This document shows, in pieces, positions 1 to 5,271 of a stretch of DNA of 7,654 bases. The notes beneath the pieces were generated by a model that worked only from the letters and a program-made list of their open reading frames with translations, had not been told where the DNA came from and did no database searches. The stretch comes from an uncultured Actinomyces sp. Its GTDB lineage: Bacteria > Actinomycetota > Actinomycetes > Actinomycetales > Actinomycetaceae. Made by a program: the position numbers and the translations under genes. Every line of letters begins with the position of its first letter. The first letter of the stretch is position 1. The stretch is taken from contig CALHZX010000054.1 in assembly GCA_938040725.1 (NCBI GenBank), positions 1 to 7,654 of the forward strand, given 5' to 3'.

Positions 1-16
1 CGTGGAGTTGGCTCAC
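1..16 (-). CDS. 5' end of a divergent gene (start codon only; possibly aceE)
   Basis: On the minus strand a GTG codon at 16-14 is followed in frame by codons for Ser-Gln-Leu-His before the window ends. A GAGAAGG ribosome binding site at 29-23 lies six bases upstream, which is good spacing, so this looks like a real translation start. Only five codons are visible, so the product cannot be read. In other actinobacteria, including mycobacteria, the DUF3052 gene lies close to and divergent from aceE, the E1 component of pyruvate dehydrogenase. That makes aceE the best guess, but it rests on gene order and not on sequence. A chance start is possible. Confidence 0.45.
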
Positions 17-63
17 GGTGTACCTTCTCGCTTGACTCGGTGCTGCTCGCGCAGCGTGCGTGG

Positions 64-86
64 GCGATGTCCTCGGGCGACATCGC
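64..86. repeat. Perfect inverted repeat, 8-bp arms
   Basis: GCGATGTC at 64-71 and its exact reverse complement GACATCGC at 79-86 flank a 7-base spacer. It lies 48 bases upstream of the left-edge minus-strand start, so it could be an operator or a hairpin in that gene's 5' untranslated RNA. It has no T-tract on either side, so it is not a typical terminator. The function is unknown. Confidence 0.5.
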
Positions 87-93
87 ACATATC

Positions 94-107
94 GGGACCA
101 TTGTCCC
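94..107. repeat. Small inverted repeat GGGAC-N4-GTCCC
   Basis: GGGAC at 94-98 and GTCCC at 103-107 are exact reverse complements with a 4-base centre. The site sits eight bases right of the larger inverted repeat at 64-86, in the same divergent control region. The short symmetrical shape would suit a dimeric repressor site, but arms of five bases can arise by chance and I do not recognise a known regulator consensus. Confidence 0.3.
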
Positions 108-249
108 ACTATTGGGGTTTCTTTGCGAGTGTTTGCCTCGGCTTGTGACTATGACGTGCGCATCATCGGTTGGTAGGCGTTCCGCGTCGAATGAATGCGC
201 AGCTCAGGCGGGGGAGTGATCGTAGGGGTCTTTTATCGTGGTCCATCCC

Positions 250-286
250 TTGCATTCCAGTAGCTCCAATGCCCTAGGATGAAGGC
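250..286 (+). promoter_or_regulatory. Candidate promoter for the DUF3052 unit, leaderless geometry
   Basis: TAGGAT at 275-280 fits the actinobacterial TANNNT -10 element. A weak -35-like TTGCAT lies at 250-255, with a 19-base spacer that is slightly long. Six bases follow the -10, and the expected transcription start falls on the G of a GTG codon at 287. That is the geometry of a leaderless transcript, which is common in Actinobacteria. No transcription data are available. Confidence 0.45.
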
Positions 287-340
287 GTGAACGTTGATAT
301 GACACTGAGCGCCAGCTCGTTGATGGGCGGTGCTGCGTGA
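287..340 (+). CDS. Possible 17-codon leader ORF overlapping the DUF3052 start
   Basis: A GTG at 287 opens a short frame encoding MNVDMTLSASSLMGGAA, which ends with TGA at 338-340. The A of that stop is the A of the ATG at 340 that starts the DUF3052 protein, so the two overlap as TGATG, a classic arrangement for translational coupling. The GTG sits exactly where transcription from the TAGGAT -10 at 275-280 should begin, so it could be read from a leaderless mRNA. The peptide resembles nothing I recognise and shows no run of regulatory codons. It may only serve to bring ribosomes to the next start, or it may be an untranslated leader that is open by chance. Confidence 0.3.
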   Translation: MNVDMTLSASSLMGGAA

Positions 341-741
341 TGGCAGTGAGCCTGGGTTTTGCGTCCGATGCGATCGTGCAGGAGTTCTACGTCGATGATG
401 ATGTCGATCAGGCCGTGCGCGAAGCGATTGAAGGGGAGACGGGACATCCGATCGTTGACGTCGATTACGCGGACGTCGTGGACGGAGCGATCGTCTGGTG
501 GCGCGCGGACGACGCCGAGGAAGAGGACCTCGCGGACGTGCTCGTGGATGCGATGTCGAACCTGGACGATGGTGGGCTGATTTGGGTGCTGATCCCCAAG
601 CCGGGCCGCCCCAATTCCGTGCGCGTGGGCGACGTGGAGGAGGCCGCGGAGATCGCAGGCCTGCACGCGACGACCTCGACGGCGCTGGGAGACAACTGGG
701 CGGGCGTGCGCCTGACCGCGCGTCCGCGTTCGCGCCGCTAG
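340..741 (+). CDS. DUF3052 family protein
   Basis: This is a 133-residue acidic protein of unknown function. I assign it to the actinobacterial DUF3052 family (Rv2239c-like) from memory of its pattern: an N-terminal LGF..D..VQEFY.DDDVD segment (residues 5-23), a VWWR motif (52-55), a strongly acidic stretch after it (57-63), and a conserved IWVLIPKPGRP block (81-91) followed by an ALGDNWAG segment (115-122). The length suits the family. No signal peptide, membrane segment or catalytic motif is visible, so it is probably cytosolic. I chose ATG 340; a GTG directly before it (337) is an alternative, and GGCGG at 326-330 lies nine bases upstream. In relatives the gene lies near aceE and a peroxiredoxin; no peroxiredoxin is present here. 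It may be translated by coupling to the leader ORF at 287-340. Confidence 0.85.
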   Translation: MAVSLGFASDAIVQEFYVDDDVDQAVREAIEGETGHPIVDVDYADVVDGAIVWWRADDAEEEDLADVLVDAMSNLDDGGLIWVLIPKPGRPNSVRVGDVEEAAEIAGLHATTSTALGDNWAGVRLTARPRSRR

Positions 742-801
742 TTTTTCGACGAGGCCTGGGCGGGCCAGCGCTCTTCTGTGCTGTGTGGCTCGGCTTCGGA
801 T

Positions 802-830
802 GTGACCGTGCGTGTCTCTTCTGGTAGATT
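802..830 (+). promoter_or_regulatory. Candidate tRNA-Val promoter
   Basis: GTGACC at 802-807 (four of six matches to TTGACA) and TAGATT at 825-830 are separated by 17 bases. The -10 hexamer ends 12 bases before the mature tRNA begins, which leaves a short 5' leader for RNase P. The sequence suggests that the tRNA has its own promoter and is not only read through from the DUF3052 gene. Confidence 0.55.
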
Positions 831-842
831 GGCGCGTGCGTG

Positions 843-916
843 GGGCCTTTAGCTCAGTTGGCTAGAGCGTCTGGTTTACACCCAGAAGGTCATCGGTTCG
901 AGCCCGGTAGGGCCCA
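843..916 (+). tRNA. tRNA-Val (anticodon TAC)
   Basis: The cloverleaf can be folded by hand. The acceptor stem pairs 843-849 with 909-915, with one G-T wobble and A916 as discriminator. The D stem pairs GCTC 852-855 with GAGC 865-868. The anticodon stem pairs 870-874 with 882-886, and the loop 875-881 carries TAC at 877-879, which reads valine codons. The T stem pairs 892-896 with 904-908 around the loop TTCGAGC. CCA is not encoded, because CAA follows the discriminator, so it must be added by nucleotidyltransferase. The gene is convergent with the STAND NTPase gene and ends 11 bases before terminator hairpin A. Confidence 0.97.
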
Positions 917-926
917 CAAAACGCTC

Positions 927-956
927 AGGGGCCGGAAGCGAAAGCTTCCGGCCCCT
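927..956. terminator. Hairpin terminator A (bidirectional)
   Basis: A perfect 13-bp GC-rich stem (927-939 with 944-956) closes on a GAAA tetraloop, a very stable GNRA hairpin. To the right, for tRNA-Val transcripts, the tail holds only GTTT. To the left, for STAND transcripts, the tail GAGCGTTTTG is richer in T. It lies between the convergent tRNA-Val and STAND genes and probably ends transcription from both sides. Its 12-bp core arms are identical to those of the hairpin at 3754-3781. Confidence 0.8.
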
Positions 957-994
957 CAGTGTTTGCTGTGAGCAGCGTGCGCGATGCGCGTCAG
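928..994. repeat. Direct repeat copy A (terminator plus stop codon)
   Basis: These 67 bases align without gaps to 3754-3820, with 56 identities. The copy holds terminator hairpin A, a spacer, and the TGA stop codon of the STAND gene (991-993). The 12-base hairpin arms are identical between the copies, while three of four loop bases differ. The partner copy holds the ndh terminator and stop codon, so the pair brackets the STAND gene exactly. Confidence 0.85.
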
Positions 995-3678
995 TCCTCC
1001 TCGGTGCTTGATTCGCCTTTCTGCTGAGCCAGTTCGCGCTGGGCCGCTTCGAGGTTTTCACGCACGTCCACCGTGAGTGGATGCTGGGTGCCGAGCGCAT
1101 TTGTGCAGTCTTTGAGGACCGACTTGTATCGACCGACGGCTTCGGCTAGTTCGCCGTTTAATGCGTATGCGAGTGCCAGATCGCTGCGCGTCATAAGGGT
1201 TTGGCGGTCCAGCGCACCCAACGTGCGTGTGCGGGCTGAAAGGACTTGCTCATATTGGTCGATGGCTTTGGGGAGAAGACCTTGTAACGCGTATGCGTAT
1301 GCGAGGTTATTGCGCGTGACGAGGGTGTGTTCGTGGTCTGCTCCTATCAAGCGAGTGCGGTCTGCAATGACCTGCTCGTATAGACTCATCGCCTCCTGCA
1401 AGCGACCATCCGCGTGGTACACGAGCGCAAGATAGCTGCCCGCCATGAGCGTGTCGACGTCATCGTCTCCCAGGAGTTGTTGTCGTGTCGTGTGCACATG
1501 CTCAAGGAGCTTGATCGCCTTGTCATACTCATCGCCATGGTAGTAGTAGGCGTATGCGAGTTTTTGCTGAGTCGTAAGGGTGTCGCGGTGGTCGGCGCCC
1601 TGCATTTCGGTGCGGGCATCAAGGATATGTTCGTACATGTTGATCGCTTCCGAGGAGCGGCCTGAGTGCATGATCATATATGCGAGTTCTTCCTGTACAT
1701 TCAGCACGCGAAGATCGTTTGGGCCCAAAGCATGTTCAATCTCTTTTGCGAACTCCTCAAGGGTGACAGACTCGAGCACAAGTCCAAGGTCGCGTGCATG
1801 AGTGAGCGTTTGTGACAGGACCGAAGTGACTTGTTCGTTTGTATGAAGGTTAAGGGAGTGTTTTTGATTGCCGATCGCATGAAGCTGGTCGATGAGGCTG
1901 CGCGCATCTTGCCGACGTGAGTCAGTATCTGTCCTCCTGAATTTGTCGATGTTTACGGATCCCAGGACGTTGGCAGCTGATTCGTTAGCTTGTTCGCGTT
2001 CTTTGTCGTTCCAGGATTCGCGCAGCACCTGTGCCTGGAGTCGGTGCAGCATGGTTGTCGATCCGTCTGTGGACTGCTGAACAATGGACCTGTGAATGAG
2101 TTCTGTGAGCGCATCGTGAGCGTCCTCGTCTTCGGCGGGATTAGTGCCTTGAAGCTCCCAGTCGTCCTGCTGCTCAATGGTGGGGTCGAGCCATCGCGTG
2201 GGCACACCGGATTCTGCGAGTAGTGCGAGCGCACCCAACTGGCGTTGAGCCATCTCCTTCGTGCCGTTCTTCATACTGTCGATGGCGTCTTCGACGGCCA
2301 TCCACAGTACCGTGGCCACGTCGTCCGTATACTCATCTCCAGGAATAGGGCGAATGACAAGTTCCTCGCCGCGGGAATCCAATCGCTGGAGATACCGTGC
2401 CAGAGACAGGTCTTTGTTACGTGCGGTCGCAGCAGCCTGGGCAACAGCGACGGGCAAATCGCCGAGGCGCTCGGCCAGCGCATCTGCGGCATCGTGATCT
2501 TCGTCGTCTGTAACGTCCAAGAGGTGTTTGATCGACTGGTCGCGATCAAACACGCCGACCTTGAGAGTGTTCCATCCGTGGTCATCCCATCCCGTGTTGT
2601 TCGTCGTCGTTGCGACAACGCGTAATCCGTCACCGGTCGGGACAAGTCCGCTAAGGTCGTTGATGTCCTCAACGTTGTCGAAGACGATGAGCCTGTCGGC
2701 GGGGCCAACAGACTGCAAATGGTTGAGGCAACGGCGGATGACCTCGTCTTGAGTGGGTTGGTCGCTCGTGCCAATTCCGAGTTGCTTGGCGAGCTCGACC
2801 AGGTCGCTCTGGATTGATTCGCGTGATACCGCGTTTATCCATGCGACGAGGTTCCAGTTTGCGTCTTCGCACTGTTCGGCGAGAGATGCAGCAAGCTGAG
2901 TTTTCCCACAGCCGCGCATGCCTACCAACACCGTGCGTCGTCTCGTTGGATCGACGATCAGCTTATGCAGGTGTTTCTGCTCGTCACGCTCGACAAAACG
3001 GTCTCCCATTACCACGTCCGGTCGGCTACCGAAAAAGACGCGGCTCGGCTTGTCTTCATGACGAGTCGCCTCGGCCAGCTTGGTCGGAAGCGCAGCGAGC
3101 ATCTCGTGCGTCTTCTCGTGTCCTTGGAGAGAGTGACGCGAGTTATCTCGTATCTCGTCTATTCCGGAAAGAATGCTCTTAAATGCCTCAATCTGAAACC
3201 TGGGGGACCATGGGGCGAAAGCAATGTACTGTGTTGCGACTGCCTCAATGAGCTCGTCGAAATACGGTTCAGCTGCAGATTCAACGTTCGTGCGCCGTTC
3301 AGCAGCGTGGTCCCGTAGCTTCTCTGGAAAGCTCTCGGGGCTGCGGACTGCACTGAGGAGAAGTCCGTCGTCATTGGCGATCTTGTCGAGGATGATTTCG
3401 ACCTCGGTGCAAGCCCCTGAGAGCAGAACGGGATCGACGCTTTGGCTACCATATCGTCTTTGTATCGCCTGTAGGCGATTAGCCAAGGTCTGACTGACGC
3501 GACGTTCGATCTGGCCCCGAGATTCATCGGTGCGGCGCAACGCACGCAACAGTGTGCTGAGCAGCTCCTGGCCGTCTCCGATTAGGTCGGCGGCAGACGC
3601 TTGATCACATGCACGCAAGAACATCTTCGTGAGAGCTGCGCCGACACCAACCAACGTCATCAATACAGGATCGCCCAT
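991..3678 (-). CDS. STAND NTPase: helical N-terminus, NB-ARC-like NTPase, TPR array
   Basis: This 895-residue protein looks like a STAND (NLR-type) signalling ATPase. Residues 1-205 are mostly helical, with a hydrophobic stretch at 4-23, and match no effector I recognise. Residues 228-480 form an NB-ARC-like NTPase: Walker A GMRGCGKT (253-260), Walker B RLIVFDNVED (329-338), a sensor-like strand RVVATTTNN (353-361) that has Thr where many relatives have Arg, and a GxP-type GDLPVAV (406-412). LHRLQ (544-548) may stand for the MHD motif. Residues 651-861 hold five TPRs of 42-43 residues, with a partial sixth to 884; such arrays usually sense ligands. I infer an oligomerising sensor, perhaps antiphage (Avs- or bNLR-like), but no nuclease, TIR, protease or HEPN domain is visible. 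The start has no Shine-Dalgarno; ATG 3678 fits a leaderless promoter. Lower GC and flanking repeats suggest transfer. Confidence 0.85.
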   Translation of the reverse strand: MGDPVLMTLVGVGAALTKMFLRACDQASAADLIGDGQELLSTLLRALRRTDESRGQIERRVSQTLANRLQAIQRRYGSQSVDPVLLSGACTEVEIILDKIANDDGLLLSAVRSPESFPEKLRDHAAERRTNVESAAEPYFDELIEAVATQYIAFAPWSPRFQIEAFKSILSGIDEIRDNSRHSLQGHEKTHEMLAALPTKLAEATRHEDKPSRVFFGSRPDVVMGDRFVERDEQKHLHKLIVDPTRRRTVLVGMRGCGKTQLAASLAEQCEDANWNLVAWINAVSRESIQSDLVELAKQLGIGTSDQPTQDEVIRRCLNHLQSVGPADRLIVFDNVEDINDLSGLVPTGDGLRVVATTTNNTGWDDHGWNTLKVGVFDRDQSIKHLLDVTDDEDHDAADALAERLGDLPVAVAQAAATARNKDLSLARYLQRLDSRGEELVIRPIPGDEYTDDVATVLWMAVEDAIDSMKNGTKEMAQRQLGALALLAESGVPTRWLDPTIEQQDDWELQGTNPAEDEDAHDALTELIHRSIVQQSTDGSTTMLHRLQAQVLRESWNDKEREQANESAANVLGSVNIDKFRRTDTDSRRQDARSLIDQLHAIGNQKHSLNLHTNEQVTSVLSQTLTHARDLGLVLESVTLEEFAKEIEHALGPNDLRVLNVQEELAYMIMHSGRSSEAINMYEHILDARTEMQGADHRDTLTTQQKLAYAYYYHGDEYDKAIKLLEHVHTTRQQLLGDDDVDTLMAGSYLALVYHADGRLQEAMSLYEQVIADRTRLIGADHEHTLVTRNNLAYAYALQGLLPKAIDQYEQVLSARTRTLGALDRQTLMTRSDLALAYALNGELAEAVGRYKSVLKDCTNALGTQHPLTVDVRENLEAAQRELAQQKGESSTEED
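1027..1728 (-). repeat. Tandem TPR-encoding repeats
   Basis: This stretch encodes residues 651-884 of the STAND protein. Repeats begin at residues 651, 693, 736, 778 and 820, with a partial one from 862, so the period is 42 residues (126 bp) with one extra residue in the second. The shared pattern is LG.DH..TL....LA.AY...G...EA...YE.VL..R, the kinesin-light-chain/NPHP3 kind of TPR. The fourth and fifth repeats share 19 of 42 residues. The 11-base string GCGTATGCGAG recurs on the plus strand (for example at 1163 and 1295). Confidence 0.85.
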
Positions 3679-3685
3679 ACCGGCA

Positions 3686-3714
3686 ATGCTATGTCACCCA
3701 CCTGACATATGAAA
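3686..3714 (-). promoter_or_regulatory. Candidate leaderless promoter of the STAND gene
   Basis: Read on the minus strand, TAGCAT (3691-3686) fits TANNNT and is followed by seven bases and then the ATG at 3678. Transcription would therefore start at or next to the first base of the start codon. No Shine-Dalgarno sequence precedes the ATG, which agrees with leaderless translation. A -35 placed 17 bases upstream would be TTTCAT (3714-3709), a poor match, so the promoter may be weak or activator dependent. Confidence 0.45.
3690..3709. promoter_or_regulatory. Operator-like inverted repeat over the STAND promoter
   Basis: TATGTCA (3690-3696) and TGACATA (3703-3709) are exact reverse complements around the 6-base centre CCCACC. 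The left arm overlaps the last bases of the candidate -10, and the rest fills the -10/-35 spacer, the classic place for a repressor dimer. I do not recognise the regulator. No DNA-binding protein is encoded next to it, so regulation would come from elsewhere or from the STAND protein itself. Confidence 0.5.
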
Positions 3715-3753
3715 GAAACGCGCGCCTCGCTCGAAGAATAGAGCCTGACAATC

Positions 3754-3781
3754 GGGGCCGGAAGCAAGTGCTTCCGGCCCC
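3754..3781 (-). terminator. Hairpin terminator B, downstream of ndh
   Basis: Perfect 12-bp arms GGGGCCGGAAGC (3754-3765) and GCTTCCGGCCCC (3770-3781) enclose the loop AAGT. The hairpin starts 35 bases after the ndh stop codon. The following minus-strand bases, GATTGTC, form a poor T-tract, so termination may be incomplete and some ndh transcripts could read into the STAND gene. Its arms are identical to those of the hairpin at 927-956. Confidence 0.75.
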
Positions 3782-3820
3782 TCAGCGTTTACTTGTAGCA
3801 GTGCGCGCGACGCGCGTCAG
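3754..3820. repeat. Direct repeat copy B (terminator plus ndh stop codon)
   Basis: This is the partner of 928-994: 67 bases, ungapped, 56 identities. It runs from the terminator stem through the ndh stop codon (3817-3819). Similarity fades beyond the stop codon on one side and beyond the hairpin on the other. This copy is probably the original, since it belongs to the housekeeping gene ndh. Confidence 0.85.
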
Positions 3821-5184
3821 GCCTCGTGGATGCGCTCCTCGACGACGTCTTCGCCAACGACGAGTTTTCCGGATGCGCCCGCGCCGAGTTGCTCCAGGGC
3901 CAGGCGGCCCACCATCTGCTGGTTCGTCGTCGTGCGCTGCGACCGTGCGCCGGACAGGAAGCTGAAGAACCAGTTCACCAGCGTGCCCACCTGCGACTTG
4001 AAGCCGACGATGTAGAGCAGGTGTAGGAAACACCAGGCCACCCACGCGGTGAAGCCGGTCAGCTTCGTGTTACCCATCTTCACGACCGCCTTGAAGCGCG
4101 CGATCGTCGCCATCGAACCCTTGTCGAAGTAGGAGAACTCCGTGGCCTTCGGCTTGCGGCCCGCCAGGCGCGCCGCCACCGTGTCGGCGGCGAAGCGCGC
4201 GGACTGGATGGCACCCTGCGCGACGCCTGGGACGCCCGGGAACGCCATCATGTCACCCAGCACGAAGATCTCGGGGTGCCCGGGCAGAGTCAGGTCCTTG
4301 TTGACGGTGACGCGGCCTGCGCGGTCCACCTCGGCGCCCGTCGCCTCGCCCAGCGCGCGGCCCAGCGGACTCGCGGACACGCCCGCAGCCCACACCTTGC
4401 ACACGGACTCGATCCGCTCCTCTTCGCCGGACTTGTACTTGAGCGTCACGCCCTCGGCGTCCACGTCGGTCACGAACGCGTTCATCTTCATCTCGACGCC
4501 GAGCCCCGCCAGCGCCTCCTCGGTCTTATGCCCGAGCTGCTCGCCGAACGGGGGGAGTGGGTGCTCGGCACCGTCCACCAGGATGACGCGAGCCTTCGTC
4601 GGATCGATGTTGCGGAACTCGCCCTTCAGCGTGTGAGAGGCGAGCTCGCGGATCTGCCCGGCCATCTCGACGCCCGTCGGACCCGCGCCCACGACGACGA
4701 AGGTGAGGAGCTTGCCCACCAGAGCAGGGTCGGTCTCGATCTCCGCCAGCTCAAACGCGCCGAAAATACGCGCGCGCAGCTCGAGCGCGTCATCGATCGT
4801 CTTCATGCCCGGCGCGAACACCGCGAAGTGGTCGTTGCCGAAGTAAGACTGACCAGCACCCGCTGCGACGATCAGCGTGTCGTATTCGGTCTGCTCGTAC
4901 TTGTTGTGGTTGCGCCACTTCACGACGCGAGCCTCGACGTCGATCTCCTCAACGAGCGCCTGCAGAACCGTCACGTTCTTCTGCTTCCGCAGGATCTCGC
5001 GCGTCGTGGGGGCGATGTCGCCCTCGGAGAGGATGCCGGTGGCCACCTGGTAGAGCAGGGGCTGAAACAGGTGGTGCGACGTGCGGGCCAGGATGGTGAT
5101 GTCGGCGTCGGCCTTCTTCAGTCGACGAGCGGCGCTCAGGCCTGCGAAGCCGGAACCGATGATGACAATGCGGTGGCGGGACAT
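3817..5184 (-). CDS. ndh: Type II NADH dehydrogenase (NDH-2)
   Basis: This 455-residue protein is a full-length single-subunit NADH:quinone oxidoreductase. It passes electrons from NADH through FAD to menaquinone at the inner face of the membrane without pumping protons. Visible motifs are the FAD-binding GSGFAG (10-15), a second Rossmann motif GAGPTG for NADH (166-171), the FAD-contacting IFVLGDMMAF (306-315) and the quinone-site segment VAQGAIQSAR (321-330). A hydrophobic stretch from about 377 to 410, containing WVAWCFLHLLYIVGF, fits the membrane-anchoring C-terminus. The ATG at 5184 is supported by AAAGGAG six bases upstream. It is downstream of lipA and the acyl ligase on the same strand, but an 87-bp gap with two DtxR-like boxes suggests its own iron-responsive promoter. 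The exact symbol (ndh or ndhA) is not resolved. Confidence 0.95.
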   Translation of the reverse strand: MSRHRIVIIGSGFAGLSAARRLKKADADITILARTSHHLFQPLLYQVATGILSEGDIAPTTREILRKQKNVTVLQALVEEIDVEARVVKWRNHNKYEQTEYDTLIVAAGAGQSYFGNDHFAVFAPGMKTIDDALELRARIFGAFELAEIETDPALVGKLLTFVVVGAGPTGVEMAGQIRELASHTLKGEFRNIDPTKARVILVDGAEHPLPPFGEQLGHKTEEALAGLGVEMKMNAFVTDVDAEGVTLKYKSGEEERIESVCKVWAAGVSASPLGRALGEATGAEVDRAGRVTVNKDLTLPGHPEIFVLGDMMAFPGVPGVAQGAIQSARFAADTVAARLAGRKPKATEFSYFDKGSMATIARFKAVVKMGNTKLTGFTAWVAWCFLHLLYIVGFKSQVGTLVNWFFSFLSGARSQRTTTNQQMVGRLALEQLGAGASGKLVVGEDVVEERIHEA

Positions 5185-5190
5185 AAGACT

Positions 5191-5197
5191 CTCCTTT
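5191..5197 (-). promoter_or_regulatory. Ribosome binding site of ndh
   Basis: AAAGGAG on the minus strand lies six bases before the ATG at 5184 and fixes the ndh start. It is the strongest Shine-Dalgarno match seen in this window and contrasts with the STAND gene, which has none. Confidence 0.9.
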
Positions 5198-5199
5198 AA

Positions 5200-5218
5200 T
5201 TAAGCAAGGCTAATCTTA
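5200..5218 (-). promoter_or_regulatory. DtxR/IdeR-like iron box 1 upstream of ndh
   Basis: The minus-strand sequence TAAGATTAGCCTTGCTTAA matches the DtxR/IdeR consensus TTAGGTTAGCCTAACCTAA at 14 of 19 positions. An overlapping register at 5205-5223, beginning with a perfect TTAGGT half site, matches at 13 of 19. The site is immediately upstream of the ribosome binding site, so bound protein would be expected to block transcription. The AT-rich setting makes this box less certain than the one at 5243-5261. Confidence 0.5.
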
Positions 5219-5242
5219 CCTAAATATGGTGTTCGCGCATTG

Positions 5243-5261
5243 TGAGGTCAGGCGCACCTAA
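5243..5261 (-). promoter_or_regulatory. DtxR/IdeR-like iron box 2 upstream of ndh
   Basis: The minus-strand sequence TTAGGTGCGCCTGACCTCA matches the DtxR/IdeR consensus at 15 of 19 positions and is itself nearly symmetrical (TTAGGT against ACCTCA). It lies 59 bases upstream of the ndh start and 11 bases past the end of the acyl ligase gene. Together with box 1 it points to iron-dependent control of ndh. Confidence 0.55.
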
Positions 5262-5271
5262 GCCGCCGTTC

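Larger units (their letters stand above)
17..286. other. Divergent intergenic control region
   Basis: These 270 bases separate the left-edge minus-strand start from the plus-strand DUF3052 unit. I see no convincing gene. A 22-codon open frame from ATG 151 has no ribosome binding site and no recognisable product. The region holds two hairpin-type inverted repeats on the left-gene side (64-86 and 94-107) and a candidate promoter for the plus-strand unit at its right end (250-286). I could not find a clear TANNNT -10 element for the minus-strand gene. Confidence 0.6.

Noticed and set aside
151..219. A 22-codon open frame in the left intergenic region
   Set aside because: There is no ribosome binding site, no promoter at leaderless distance and no recognisable product; a frame of this length is expected by chance.
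750..775. GC-rich partial dyad after the DUF3052 stop as a terminator
   Set aside because: The longest pairing is about four bases and no T-tract follows it in the right place, so read-through to the tRNA cannot be excluded and no terminator is called.
1027..1728. Regular 126-bp spacing that might suggest a CRISPR-like or noncoding repeat array
   Set aside because: The period matches 42-residue TPR units in an intact reading frame, and similarity is at the protein level with variable DNA. No short identical repeats with unique spacers are present.
843..3753. Integrase-type island at tRNA-Val with att sites
   Set aside because: I looked for a second copy of the tRNA 3' end on the far side of the STAND gene and for an integrase; neither is present. 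The direct repeats consist of terminator and stop codon and contain no tRNA sequence.
4276..5199. A 307-codon open frame on the plus strand opposite ndh
   Set aside because: It is antisense to a clear NDH-2 gene with all motifs and a strong ribosome binding site. Its translation is rich in Arg, His, Ala and Val without family motifs, as expected of a shadow frame in GC-rich DNA.
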